Below are positions 34,770 to 43,480 of a DNA stretch of 64,000 nucleotides, piece after piece (position 1 is the first letter of the stretch; each line of letters opens with the position of its first letter). The stretch covers positions 39,918 through 103,917 of the forward strand of contig NZ_SNWQ01000026.1 of assembly GCF_004361855.1 (NCBI RefSeq), read 5' to 3'. Source of the DNA: Kribbella caucasensis (GTDB lineage Bacteria > Actinomycetota > Actinomycetes > Propionibacteriales > Kribbellaceae). The notes beneath the pieces were generated by a model. The model worked only from the letters and a program-made list of their open reading frames with translations, was not told the DNA's origin and searched no databases. The position numbers and the translations under genes were made by a program.

Positions 34770-35516
34770 ATGGAGCGTGAGCAGGTCGAACTGGAGGCAC
34801 CCGGTCTGGACCGGCCGGGCACTCTGATCCGCTATGGCCACTACGGCCGCCCGGTGCTGGTGTTCCCGAGCGAGCAGGGCCGCGCCTGGGACTACGAGAA
34901 CAACGGCATGGTCGGCGCCGTGTCCGACCTGATCGAGGCCGGCCGGGTCAAGCTGTACTGCGTCGACTCCTACGACCACGTCAGCTGGTCCGACCGAAGC
35001 ATCCAGTTGGAGGACAGGGCCCGCCACCACGGGCTGTACGAGTCCTGGATCGTCAATCAGGTGGTCCCGACGATCGGGGCCGACACACCCGGCGCGTCCG
35101 ACATCATCACCACCGGCTGCAGTCTCGGCGCCTTCCACGCGATGAACTTCGCGCTGAAACGGGCCGACCTGTTCCCGATCGCGATCTGCCAGTCCGGCAA
35201 CTACGACGCGGCCAGTTGGCACGCGTGGGGTGAGCGCGGTGACGCGGTGTACTTCAACAACCCGGCCGACTACCTGCCGAACCTGTCCGGCGATCACCTG
35301 GATTGGTTGCGGAGCCGGGTGTTCCTGGTGCTCACGGTCGGCCAGGGCGACTGGGAGACGAACCCGACCGGTTCATTGCCGTCAGCGCGCGCCACCGCCG
35401 CAGTACTGGCGTCGAAGGGCATTCCGTACGAGCTGGACCTGTGGGGTCACGACGTGGCCCACGACTGGCCCTGGTGGCGCAAACAGCTCGCACATCACCT
35501 ACCCCGATTCTGTTGA
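34770..35516 (+). CDS. Esterase-like alpha/beta hydrolase (second)
   Basis: A 248-residue esterase-fold protein. RYGHYGRPVLVFPSEQGRAW, LIEAGRVKLYCVDSYDHVSW, nucleophile motif GCSLGAFHAMNFAL and catalytic histidine GHDVAHDWPWWRKQL are the family pattern. It is not closely similar to the previous gene product despite the shared fold. The ATG at 34770 is preferred over the upstream frame start at 34737. It lies 14 bases before the ATP-grasp gene. Confidence 0.82.
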   Translation: MEREQVELEAPGLDRPGTLIRYGHYGRPVLVFPSEQGRAWDYENNGMVGAVSDLIEAGRVKLYCVDSYDHVSWSDRSIQLEDRARHHGLYESWIVNQVVPTIGADTPGASDIITTGCSLGAFHAMNFALKRADLFPIAICQSGNYDAASWHAWGERGDAVYFNNPADYLPNLSGDHLDWLRSRVFLVLTVGQGDWETNPTGSLPSARATAAVLASKGIPYELDLWGHDVAHDWPWWRKQLAHHLPRFC

Positions 35517-35529
35517 GGAGGATGACCCC

Positions 35530-36771
35530 GTGTCGAACACCGCACAGCATCTGATCGGGTTGTTGCTCGGCGCCGAGGAGGACTGGCCGCAGGCGTTCGA
35601 GGCGCTGCTCCGGCGGGTCGGGCCGGTCGCGGACAAGACCGGGACGACGCACGAGTTCGGCTCCGAACGGCTCACCATCGAGCCGTTCGACCTCAACGAT
35701 CCGGTCCGCGTCGGGCTGGTGATCGACCGGCTCGCGTACTGGTACTACCACCCGCGGGAGTGGCTGAAGAAGGCCGCGCTGATGAACGGCACGTATCTGC
35801 TCAATTCACCGTTCACGTTCCAGTCGATGGAGAAGCACAGCGCGTATTGCGCGATGCTGCGGCTGGGGCTGAAGATCCCGCGGACCGTGCTGGTGCCGTA
35901 CAAGAACCCGGTCGACAACGTGCGCTGGGCGTACACGTCGGCCAAGTACAACAAGACCTTCGACCTGGACGCGATCGCGGACGATCTGGGCTATCCGATG
36001 TACATGAAGCCGTTCGACGGCGGCGGCTGGCGCGGGGTGTCCCGGATCAAGAACCGCGACGACCTGCATCAGGCGTACGACGAGTCCGGCGAGATGCTGA
36101 TGCACCTGCAGGCGACGGTCGAGTACGACAAGTTCGCCCGCGCGCTGTCGATCGGCGCCGAGACGATGGTGATGGATTTCCGGCCGGACGAGCCGATGCA
36201 CAACCGGTACGCCGTCTCGCACGACTTCCTCAGCCCGTCGGCCGGCCACCAGGCGGTCGCGATCAGCCGGATCGTGAACGCGTTCTTCGGCTGGGAGTTC
36301 AACTCCTGCGAGATGCTGGTCAAGGGCGATTCGGTGCACCCGATCGACTACGCGAACGCCTGCCCGGACGTCGCGGTCACCTCGTTGCACTACTACTTCC
36401 CGTGGGCGATCGGCGCGCTGGTGAAGTGGTCCGTGTTCTGCCTCGCCACCGGCCGCCGGACCAAGGTCGACCTGCACACCGAGCGGTACTTCGCGATCGC
36501 CGACGACGAGTCCCTCGACTACGACGCCAAACTCGACGGCTACCTGGCACTGGCCGACGAGTACTTCGAAACCGCCCGCTACCACGAATGGTGCGCCGAA
36601 CACCTCCCGCACTTCGACGAGCAACTGGTCGACTGGGTCTCCAGCCCCGACTTCGACCGGCTACTCCGCGAAACCGTCGCGGCGACCTACCCCGCGCACG
36701 AGCAGGAGGAGTTCCTCGCCCACTTCCGAGGCCTCATCGGTCTGTGGGTCAGCGAGCAGTCTCAGCCGTGA
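35530..36771 (+). CDS. ATP-grasp-fold enzyme of unknown substrate
   Basis: A 413-residue protein. The central part fits an ATP-grasp ligase: MEKHSAYCAMLRLGLKIPRT, VLVPYKNP, DDLGYPMYMKPFDGGGWRGV with its nucleotide-contact lysine and glycine-rich loop, and the metal-site region FNSCEMLVKGDSVHPIDYAN. Such enzymes join a carboxylate to an amine or thiol through an acyl-phosphate. The start MSNTAQHLIGLLLGAEEDWP and the end (HEQEEFLAHFRGLIGLWVSE) are not from a family I can name. The GTG start follows GAGGAGG. Grouped with two hydrolases, it may make or remodel a peptide-, ester- or amide-linked compound (inference). Confidence 0.75.
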   Translation: MSNTAQHLIGLLLGAEEDWPQAFEALLRRVGPVADKTGTTHEFGSERLTIEPFDLNDPVRVGLVIDRLAYWYYHPREWLKKAALMNGTYLLNSPFTFQSMEKHSAYCAMLRLGLKIPRTVLVPYKNPVDNVRWAYTSAKYNKTFDLDAIADDLGYPMYMKPFDGGGWRGVSRIKNRDDLHQAYDESGEMLMHLQATVEYDKFARALSIGAETMVMDFRPDEPMHNRYAVSHDFLSPSAGHQAVAISRIVNAFFGWEFNSCEMLVKGDSVHPIDYANACPDVAVTSLHYYFPWAIGALVKWSVFCLATGRRTKVDLHTERYFAIADDESLDYDAKLDGYLALADEYFETARYHEWCAEHLPHFDEQLVDWVSSPDFDRLLRETVAATYPAHEQEEFLAHFRGLIGLWVSEQSQP

Positions 36772-36799
36772 GCACGGGGGTGATCGCGTCGCGCAACTT

Positions 36800-36996
36800 G
36801 TCTTCGAAACCGAGCCGCTACCCGGCTCACCCCCTCTGCTGGCACCGCCCCGAAGCACTGATGTCGCCGGCGCCGGTCCCCACGAACCGAGCACCTACGC
36901 CGTCCCACTGGAGAACTGCGAACGCGTCATCGCCGGCGAACCCCTGATCACGGCGAACCCCTGATCAACCTCGTCAACATAACCAAGTGGCTCTAA
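36800..36996 (+). pseudogene. Decayed 3' end of a D-2-hydroxyacid dehydrogenase gene
   Basis: This intergenic stretch resembles the last 195 bases of the dehydrogenase gene ending at 25824. Reading from 36800 gives VFETEPLPGSPPLLA, VAGAGPHEPSTYAVPLENCE and AGEPLI, against VFEPEPLPPDHPLWR, VAGAGPHESERRYAVLLENC and SGEDLI in the intact gene. The frame then breaks at a 17-bp tandem duplication and resumes as EPLINLVNITKWL with a TAA where the intact copy has EDLINVVDKTKWF. There is no start and no body, so it is a remnant of a duplicated or deleted paralogue. Confidence 0.75.
36934..36967. repeat. 17-bp tandem duplication causing a frameshift in the remnant
   Basis: CGGCGAACCCCTGATCA occurs twice with no gap (36934-36950 and 36951-36967). 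As 17 is not a multiple of three, it shifts the reading frame of the dehydrogenase remnant. Confidence 0.9.
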
Positions 36997-37021
36997 CCAC
37001 CCCTGAGAGGCATCCCCGCCG

Positions 37022-37129
37022 CCTTGAACAACAACCCGGCACCGTGAACAAGAACCCGGGACCTTCAACTGGCTACGTCATGTTCAAGCCCCCCACTTCT
37101 TGACCGAGCTCCCCAGTTCCTGTTCAAGG
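37022..37129. repeat. Intergenic inverted/direct repeat cluster
   Basis: CCTTGAACA (37022-37030) and its complement TGTTCAAGG (37121-37129) bracket 108 bases. Inside are two related units (GAACAACAACCCGG and GAACAAGAACCCGG) and another TGTTCAAG at 37081. No gene is seen in 36997-37190. It may be a small non-autonomous repeat, but only one copy is in the window. Confidence 0.4.
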
Positions 37130-37190
37130 TAAGGGCCCTCGCACCGCACCACTGCCGGACTGCCCCGCCACTGCCAGCTCGCTCAGCGAT

Positions 37191-37640
37191 TCAGGTCTCC
37201 AGCGCGGCCAGGATCGCGAGTAGCGCCGCGCGTTTGTTCGGGGGGACGGCGAAGACGCCGCGGGTGGGGGTGTGTAGCCAGTCTTCGGCGGTCAGGTGGC
37301 GTAGGTGGTGGTAGATCTGGCCGGTCGTCCCGAGGCCGTCCACCTCGCTCAGCGCGTTGACCGTGGTCCGTCCGTGCAGGATCTCGCGCAGCAATGTGAG
37401 CCGGACCGGATTGCCCAGCGCGGCCAAGGTCGAGGCCCGCGCCGCCCAGTCCGATGCCAGTACGTCGGCCGTGCGCGCCGCCAGTACGTCGGCCGTGGTC
37501 GTTGGTACGGCGCGGAGTACCGGATCGTCAGCCGGATCCGCCTCGTCCGGCAACACCTTCTTCCGCTGTGGATGCGCGGACTCCAGCGCGGCGACTCGCC
37601 GCTCCAGCGCCGCCAGGCGGTTATCCACAGCCTTCTCCAC
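37191..37640 (-). CDS. ArsR-type winged-helix regulator
   Basis: A 149-residue regulator. The first 60 residues are a coiled coil (NRLAALERRVAALES), then a winged helix: ASTLAALGNPVRLTLLREIL, HGRTTVNALSEVDGLGTTGQ and recognition helix IYHHLRHLTAEDWLHTPTRG. The wing ends GVFAVPPNKRAALLAILAAL. No metal-binding cysteines, so it is not a classic metal sensor. GTG 37640 starts it. Divergent from the amidohydrolase, with palindromes in between, it probably controls one or both genes. Confidence 0.8.
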   Translation of the reverse strand: MEKAVDNRLAALERRVAALESAHPQRKKVLPDEADPADDPVLRAVPTTTADVLAARTADVLASDWAARASTLAALGNPVRLTLLREILHGRTTVNALSEVDGLGTTGQIYHHLRHLTAEDWLHTPTRGVFAVPPNKRAALLAILAALET

Positions 37641-37665
37641 ATTGTGGATAGTACGTAGCTACGTA
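37622..37665. promoter_or_regulatory. Palindromic sites between the ArsR-type regulator and amidohydrolase
   Basis: Two symmetric elements occur: TATCCACA (37622-37629) with TGTGGATA (37643-37650), spanning the regulator start codon, and the perfect 14-bp palindrome TACGTAGCTACGTA (37652-37665). They lie between divergent genes, a natural position for autoregulatory operators. Confidence 0.5.
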
Positions 37666-37721
37666 GTTCTTGCAAAGACACGGCGTGTCCAGTGCCGACG
37701 CGGGGCACTAAGGTGGTCGGC

Positions 37722-38588
37722 GTGCGCGATGAAGACGTTCCTGGGTGGTGGCAGCGGCTGGGGCTCGATGGGCTTGTCGACGTCCACGTGCACTTCCTGC
37801 CGGATCAGGTGATGGGCGCGGTCTGGGCGTACTTCGACCGGGCCGAGCAGCACTACGGCGTCGCCTGGCCGATCAACTACCGGACCAGTGCAGCCGAACG
37901 CCTGCAGACCCTCGACGCACTTGGCGTACGGCGCTTTCCGGCGCTGGTGTATCCGCACAAACCGGACATGGCCACTTGGCTCAACGCCTGGGCCCGGGAC
38001 TTCGCCGCGACGACACCTGGTTGCGTTGCGAGCGGGACGTTCTACCCGGAGCCCGGCGCCTCGCAGTACGTGAAAGAGGCCCTCGAACTGGGCACGCGGA
38101 TCTTCAAGGTGCACGTCCAGGTCGGCGACTACGACCCGCGCGACGACGAGCTCGACGCGGTCTGGGGTCAGCTGGCCGAGGCCGGCGTACCGGTCGTCGT
38201 GCACTGTGGATCCGGGCCGATCCCGGGGCGGCACACCGGACCAGGGCCGTTCGGTGAGGTACTACGCCGGCATCCGCGGCTGACGGCGGTGATCGCCCAT
38301 CTGGGCATGCCGGAGTACGCCGAACACCTGGCGATGGCGGAGACCCATCCGAACGTCCACCTGGACACGACGATGGCGCTGACGCCGTTCACTGAGGCGA
38401 TGATGGAGTTCCCGCGCGAGCTGCGGCTGCGACTGGCCGCGTTGCAGGACCGGATCGTGCTCGGCTCGGATTTCCCGAACATCCCGTACGAGTACGCGAT
38501 CCAGTTGGAGTCGCTCGAACGACTGGATCTTGGCGACGACTGGTTGCGGGCCGTCTGCTGGGACAACGGCACAAGACTGCTTCGCTAG
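37722..38588 (+). CDS. Amidohydrolase-family TIM-barrel hydrolase
   Basis: A 288-residue metal-dependent hydrolase. The first metal motif is VDVHVHFLP, then PVVVHCGSGPIPG (metal His), AVIAHLGMPEYAEHLAMAET and the final VLGSDFPNIPY aspartate. These mark the amidohydrolase-2 branch, which includes decarboxylases and lactonases acting on aromatic or carboxylic substrates. The GTG at 37722 is my choice; 37692 is a possible alternative. Substrate unknown. Confidence 0.82.
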   Translation: MRDEDVPGWWQRLGLDGLVDVHVHFLPDQVMGAVWAYFDRAEQHYGVAWPINYRTSAAERLQTLDALGVRRFPALVYPHKPDMATWLNAWARDFAATTPGCVASGTFYPEPGASQYVKEALELGTRIFKVHVQVGDYDPRDDELDAVWGQLAEAGVPVVVHCGSGPIPGRHTGPGPFGEVLRRHPRLTAVIAHLGMPEYAEHLAMAETHPNVHLDTTMALTPFTEAMMEFPRELRLRLAALQDRIVLGSDFPNIPYEYAIQLESLERLDLGDDWLRAVCWDNGTRLLR

Positions 38589-38593
38589 ATCTG

Positions 38594-39379
38594 CTAGGCC
38601 TGGGCCAGTTGGGAGGCGAACCAGGCGAGTGTGAGCCCGGTGAGCAGGGCCTCACGGTCGAGCTCCAGATTGACCAGTTGGGCGTTCCACGCGAGCAGGG
38701 CGGTGCTCAACACCAGCGCGGAGATCTGCCGGCCCTCGTTGAAGGCGTTGAGGTTCTCGTTGAACCACCGCACCTCGGCGAGGTCCGCCGGATCCAGTCC
38801 ATGCTGCTCGGCCACCGCCTCGGTGACAGCCGTGTACGCCGGTGTCGCGGCCAGGCCGTCGCGGTCATCACCGACCTGGTACTCGTCATACCCAAGTCGC
38901 TGCATCAGCTCGTCCCAGCCGGCTGCGGTACGACGGCTCGGTGAACCGCCCTCGGGTCCGGTCAGCGCCGTCCAGGCGATCGACGGGATCACCAGGTGAT
39001 GGTTGCCGGCGGCCCCCAACGGCAACGCGGTGTCGAGGACCTCCATCACCCCGCTCGGCCAGGCGTGGGTGAGCAGCGCGGGCCGGGCGGACGGGTTCGC
39101 CGATCGGAGGTGCAGGAAGTGCACGAACTGGCCGGCCACCTCGGTCGCGTAGTGGTGGTAGGCGGCCAGCCGGGCCTCGTGGATCCGCCAGTCGTACCCG
39201 CCGACCCAGTAGTCGATCAGGTCGTCGGCATAGGCGGCCGGCACGATCCGGTCCAGGCCCGCAGCGATGTAGCCGCCGCCGTCGCGGAACTCCCGCAACC
39301 GCCGGTACAACGCGTCGAGATCGGCCTGCGGCACGCGCAACTGAAGCTCGCGCACCTCCGCCGTACGCTCAGTGCCCAC
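38594..39379 (-). CDS. Shortened epoxide-hydrolase-like protein
   Basis: A 261-residue protein starting like a microsomal-type epoxide hydrolase: LQLRVPQADLDALYRRLREF, YWVGGYDWRIHEARLAAYHH and FLHLRSANPSARPALLTHAWP. Active members are about 380 residues and need a GGDWG nucleophile, cap tyrosines and a late histidine. Here the nucleophile region reads QVGDDRDGLAATPA, much of the cap and C-terminal core is missing, and the end (LLAWNAQLVNLELDREALLT) looks like the segment before the lost histidine. It is probably inactive or altered in function. Divergent from the GH2 gene. Confidence 0.7.
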   Translation of the reverse strand: MGTERTAEVRELQLRVPQADLDALYRRLREFRDGGGYIAAGLDRIVPAAYADDLIDYWVGGYDWRIHEARLAAYHHYATEVAGQFVHFLHLRSANPSARPALLTHAWPSGVMEVLDTALPLGAAGNHHLVIPSIAWTALTGPEGGSPSRRTAAGWDELMQRLGYDEYQVGDDRDGLAATPAYTAVTEAVAEQHGLDPADLAEVRWFNENLNAFNEGRQISALVLSTALLAWNAQLVNLELDREALLTGLTLAWFASQLAQA

Positions 39380-39581
39380 CCATCACCCTTTCGCCTCTCC
39401 CCGTGCCTGACCATCATGACGTCGCTGACGGACAGATTGTTGATCACCGCGGCTGCCAGTTGCTGCAGATCACGTCCCCGGGCAACAGATTGACATCACC
39501 GGCTACCCGTTGCCGAGCCTATTCCAACGTTGTACTGTCGTTGCCGACCCCGCTCAACCCGACCATCCCGGGAGCCCATCG

Positions 39582-41393
39582 ATGCCCAGCACCCAGCCGC
39601 GCCCCGAGCACCCCCGGCCGCAGTTCACCCGGCCGGACTGGCTGAATCTCAACGGCGAGTGGCAGTTCGAGATCGACCGCTCCGACTCCGGCCTGGAACG
39701 CGGCCTGCGGGACCGGGACCTGGCGCAACGGATCACAGTCCCGTTCGCGCCCGAGTCGAAGCTGTCCGGGATCGAGGACGTCGACTTCCTCGAGGCCGTC
39801 TGGTACCGCACGACCGTGACGATCCCGGCCGACTGGACCGGCAAGGACGCGGTCCTGCACTTCCAGGCCGTCGACCACGACGCCACCATCTGGGTGAACG
39901 GCGTCGAGGTGGTCCGGCACCGCGGCGGCTTCACCCCGTTCAGCGCGAACCTGGCCGGCGTCGCGGGACCGGGCGACGAGGCCGTGATCGTGGTCCGCGC
40001 CCGGGACAGCCGGTACGGCGTACAAGCTCGCGGCAAGCAGACCCAGACCTACTTCAACTACAGCTGCCTCTACACCCGGACCACCGGGATCTGGCAGACC
40101 GTCTGGCTCGAAGCGGTCCCGTCGGTCCACCTGGGACGGCCGCGGATCACCCCGGACGTCGCGGGTTCGGCGTTCCACCTCGCCGTTCCGGTGTCGGCGA
40201 ACAAGGCGGGCTGGAAGGTCCGCGCGATTCTGTCCGACGCTGATGGTGAGGTGGTGTCGGCCGAGGTCCGGGCCGATCTGGATCTTGCGCCGCGGTTGGT
40301 ACTGGCGATCCCCGCCGACCGGGTCCGGTTGTGGGACACGTCCGACCCCCACCTGTACGGCGTACGGGTGGAGCTGGTCGACGCCGATGGGGCTGTTGTG
40401 GATGCGGCGGACAGTTATGCCGGGTTGCGATCGGTGTCGATCGACGGGCAGGCCGTGCTGATCAACGGCAAGCACGTCTTCCAGCGGCTCGTGCTGGATC
40501 AGGGGTACTGGCCGGAGAGTCTGATGACGGCGCCTTCGGAGGAGGCCCTGCTCGCCGATCTCGAACTCAGTCTGGCGGCCGGGTTCAACGGGGCACGGTT
40601 GCACCAGAAGGTGTTCGAGGAGCGATTCCTGTACCAGGCGGACCGGCTCGGCTACCTGGTCTGGGGCGAGTTCGGTGACTGGGGTGGAGCTGTTGCCGAT
40701 GGCACCCAGAAGGACAACCAGCAGCCGTCCGCGTCGTACGTGACGCAGTGGCTGGAGGCGGTCGAGCGGGACTACAGCCACCCGTCGATCATCGGCTGGT
40801 GCCCGCTGAACGAGACGCATCAGCTGCTGCACGACCGGATCACGCAGCTGGACGACGTGACCCGGGCGATGTTCCTGGCCACCAAGGCGGCGGACACGTC
40901 CCGGCCGGTGCTGGACGCGTCGGGGTACTCGCACCGCGTACCGGAGACCGACGTCTGGGACTCGCACAACTACGAGCAGGATCCGGCCGAGTTCGCCCGT
41001 CAGCTGGCCGGCCTCGCGGACGGGACGGCGTGGGGGAACAGGGGGACGGAGGACCGGCCGATCTCCCAGGCGTATGCGGGTCAGCCGTACTTCGTCAGTG
41101 AGTTCGGCGGGATCTGGTGGAACGCGGAGGCGGCCACGGCGGACGGGACCAACCGGGACGAATCGTGGGGCTACGGGGATCGGGTGGCCAACCTGGAGGA
41201 GTTCTACGCGCGGTTCACCGGGCTGGTCGACGTACTGCTCGACAACCCGTTGATGTTCGGCTACTGCTACACGCAGCTGACCGACGTGTTCCAGGAGGAG
41301 AACGGGATTTACCGGTTCGACCGGTCCAGCAAGCTCGACGTACCGCGGATCAAGGCGATCCAGACGCGCGCGGCGGCGTACGAGAAGGACTAG
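39582..41393 (+). CDS. Glycoside hydrolase family 2 enzyme
   Basis: A 603-residue cytosolic enzyme without signal peptide. The N-terminal sugar-binding domain (RPDWLNLNGEWQFEIDRSDS, VWYRTTVTIPADWTGKDAVL, HFQAVDHDATIWVNGVEV) is followed by the immunoglobulin-like domain and a TIM barrel. The acid/base Glu411 is in GWCPLNETHQ and the nucleophile Glu507 in FVSEFGG. Members include beta-galactosidases, glucuronidases and mannosidases; which one is not decidable. The ATG at 39582 follows GGGAGCCC. Confidence 0.9.
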   Translation: MPSTQPRPEHPRPQFTRPDWLNLNGEWQFEIDRSDSGLERGLRDRDLAQRITVPFAPESKLSGIEDVDFLEAVWYRTTVTIPADWTGKDAVLHFQAVDHDATIWVNGVEVVRHRGGFTPFSANLAGVAGPGDEAVIVVRARDSRYGVQARGKQTQTYFNYSCLYTRTTGIWQTVWLEAVPSVHLGRPRITPDVAGSAFHLAVPVSANKAGWKVRAILSDADGEVVSAEVRADLDLAPRLVLAIPADRVRLWDTSDPHLYGVRVELVDADGAVVDAADSYAGLRSVSIDGQAVLINGKHVFQRLVLDQGYWPESLMTAPSEEALLADLELSLAAGFNGARLHQKVFEERFLYQADRLGYLVWGEFGDWGGAVADGTQKDNQQPSASYVTQWLEAVERDYSHPSIIGWCPLNETHQLLHDRITQLDDVTRAMFLATKAADTSRPVLDASGYSHRVPETDVWDSHNYEQDPAEFARQLAGLADGTAWGNRGTEDRPISQAYAGQPYFVSEFGGIWWNAEAATADGTNRDESWGYGDRVANLEEFYARFTGLVDVLLDNPLMFGYCYTQLTDVFQEENGIYRFDRSSKLDVPRIKAIQTRAAAYEKD

Positions 41394-41410
41394 GGCCAGT
41401 CAGACAGGCC

Positions 41411-42478
41411 CTACAGCGAGCCGGTGAGGAACTGCAGGCCGAGGCTGCTGGCGGCGACGGAGAGCCAGAGGACGGCACCGAGCAGGACGGGACGGATCCC
41501 GCCCTCGCGCAGCTCCCCCGGACGCACTGACAGACCGATCGCCACTAGTGCGCTGGTGATGAGGAACGTGCCGGTGAGGGAGAGGCCGGACTGCCAGGCT
41601 GTCGGCACCAGACCGGCGCTGCGCAGTCCGGCGGCGACGATGAAGCCGACCAGGAACAACGGGACCATCCGGCGCCAGGGCAGCTTTCCTTTGATTGCCG
41701 CTGCTCCTGGTGCTGCTGGGCTTGCCGGCCGGCGGGACTTGAGGATGACGAGGGCGAGGACGATCGGGATCAGCATCAGCGAGCGGGTGAGCTTGACGAC
41801 GAGCGCCTGGTCGCCGGCCTGCTGGCTGTAGGCGTATCCGGCGGCGACGACCGAGGACGTGTCGTTGATGGCGGTACCGGCCCAGAGGCCGAAGGCTTCC
41901 GGGCTCAGTCCGAGCAGGTGGCCGAGCGGCGGGAAGGCCAGCACGGCGACGACGTTGAAGGTGAAGATCGTGGCTAGCGAATAGGCCACCGAGGACCGCT
42001 TCGCGCCGATCGCGGCCGTCGCTGCGGCGATCGCGGAACCGCCGCAGATCGCAGTACCGACGCCGATCAGGATCTGCGTGTCGCCGCGGACCTTGAGGAG
42101 CCGGCCGAAGAGCCACGCGCCGCCAAGCGCGACCGCCAACGTACCCAGCATCACCGGCAGCGAGCTGCCGCCGACCTTCACGACCTGCTGCAGCGACAGG
42201 CCGGTGCCGAGGACGACGATGGAGACCTGGAGCAGGTTCTTCGCGGCGAAGTCGTAGCCGGGCCGGGCCCAGCTGTTGTGCAGGGCAGGCATCAGTACGC
42301 CGGCCGCCACGCCTAGCACGATTCCGAAGACCGGACCGCCGACCACCGGGACCAATCGCCCCAGCGGCACCGCGACGGCCGCCAGCGCGAGAACCACGAG
42401 CAGGCCGGGAACCCGGTCGATGAGGTGCGGCTTGGCAGGTGCGGCCGGCCCGAGTGGCCTAACCTCGACCTGCACCAT
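41411..42478 (-). CDS. YeiH-family putative exporter
   Basis: A 355-residue membrane protein with ten or so segments, matching the YeiH/UPF0324 family, often called putative sulfate exporter. PALHNSWARPGYDFAAKNLL, GTGLSLQQVVKVGG, GVGTAICGGSAIAAATAAIG and FGLWAGTAINDTSSVVAAGY are the family core. The ATG at 42478 follows GAGGGG. It is divergent from the GntR gene. Confidence 0.9.
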   Translation of the reverse strand: MVQVEVRPLGPAAPAKPHLIDRVPGLLVVLALAAVAVPLGRLVPVVGGPVFGIVLGVAAGVLMPALHNSWARPGYDFAAKNLLQVSIVVLGTGLSLQQVVKVGGSSLPVMLGTLAVALGGAWLFGRLLKVRGDTQILIGVGTAICGGSAIAAATAAIGAKRSSVAYSLATIFTFNVVAVLAFPPLGHLLGLSPEAFGLWAGTAINDTSSVVAAGYAYSQQAGDQALVVKLTRSLMLIPIVLALVILKSRRPASPAAPGAAAIKGKLPWRRMVPLFLVGFIVAAGLRSAGLVPTAWQSGLSLTGTFLITSALVAIGLSVRPGELREGGIRPVLLGAVLWLSVAASSLGLQFLTGSL

Positions 42479-42501
42479 GCCGGTTTCCCCTCTTGCCTAG
42501 A

Positions 42502-42515
42502 AATGTACGCACATT
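42502..42515. promoter_or_regulatory. Short palindrome in the yeiH-like/GntR divergent region
   Basis: AATGTACGCACATT has 5-bp arms AATGT/ACATT around ACGC. Placed between two divergent genes, one a GntR-type regulator, it is a plausible operator. Confidence 0.4.
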
Positions 42516-42589
42516 CAAGCTATGAGATGACCGGACATTTGGCAAGCTGTTCTTCGGAGCGGGAGCCGCAGGCGGACGGAAAGGGCAGG

Positions 42590-43366
42590 ATGAGCGGGCG
42601 CGGGCTTGAGCGGGCCGGTGGGCAGCCGCTGTGGAAGCAGCTGCAGCACGACCTGGTCCGTCGGTTGCGGGCCGGGGAGTTCGCCGACGCGTTCCCGGGC
42701 GAACTCGTGCTGGTCGAGGATTACCAGGTCAGCCGACACACGGTCCGGCAGGCGCTCAGCCAACTCCGCGCCGACGGCGTGATCGTCGCCGAACGCGGCC
42801 GGCAACCACGCGTCGCGACCGCCCCCGAGATCCGCCAGCCGATGGGCGCGCTCTACAGCCTGTTCTCCTCGGTCGAGGCGTCCGGGCTGACCCAGCACAG
42901 CACCGTCCGCGCACTCGACATCCGCGCCGACGGCGTGATCGCGAGCCGGCTCGACCTCGAAGGGTCGAGCCCGCTGGTCTACCTCGAACGCCTCCGCTTC
43001 GCCGGCGACGAACCCCTCGCACTCGACCGCGTCTGGCTCCCGGCCACGCTCGCCGAGGGACTGCTCGAGGCCGATTTCAGCCACACCAGCCTGTACCACG
43101 AACTCGCCGAGCGCACCGGGCTCCGGCTGGACCACGGCCGCGAGGACATCCGGGCCGTCACCCCGACCGCCGCTGAACGCGCCCTGCTCCACTGCCCGGC
43201 CGACGCCGCCGCCTTCTCCATCAACCGCGTCGGCCACGCCCAGGGCCGCAAGGTCGAATGGCGCCACACCTTGGTCCGAGGCGACCGCTTCGCCCTCTCC
43301 GCCGAATTCTCCGCCCACCAGGGCTACCGCCTGACCCCCGCCACCACCACGAACCCCCTCGGCTGA
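42590..43366 (+). CDS. GntR-family regulator (HutC/UTRA type)
   Basis: A 258-residue regulator. The winged helix is PLWKQLQHDLVRRLRAGEFA, then VLVEDYQVSRHTVRQALSQL and IVAERGRQPRVA. The effector domain is a UTRA fold: SSPLVYLERLRFAGDEPLAL, DRVWLPATLAEGLLEADFSH and FSINRVGHAQGRKVEWRHTL. Such domains bind small metabolites. ATG 42590 has AAGGGCAGG upstream. Likely control of the divergent exporter gene (inference). Confidence 0.9.
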   Translation: MSGRGLERAGGQPLWKQLQHDLVRRLRAGEFADAFPGELVLVEDYQVSRHTVRQALSQLRADGVIVAERGRQPRVATAPEIRQPMGALYSLFSSVEASGLTQHSTVRALDIRADGVIASRLDLEGSSPLVYLERLRFAGDEPLALDRVWLPATLAEGLLEADFSHTSLYHELAERTGLRLDHGREDIRAVTPTAAERALLHCPADAAAFSINRVGHAQGRKVEWRHTLVRGDRFALSAEFSAHQGYRLTPATTTNPLG

Positions 43367-43480
43367 ACCGTCCGCCGTACCCCCACCACTCACCAACCAC
43401 CCGAATTCGCTCAATCCTGGTCCCACCCAAGCGCGGTCGGTGGACCTGGAAGCAGGTTGGTGAGTGCTGCAGGTACGGGC

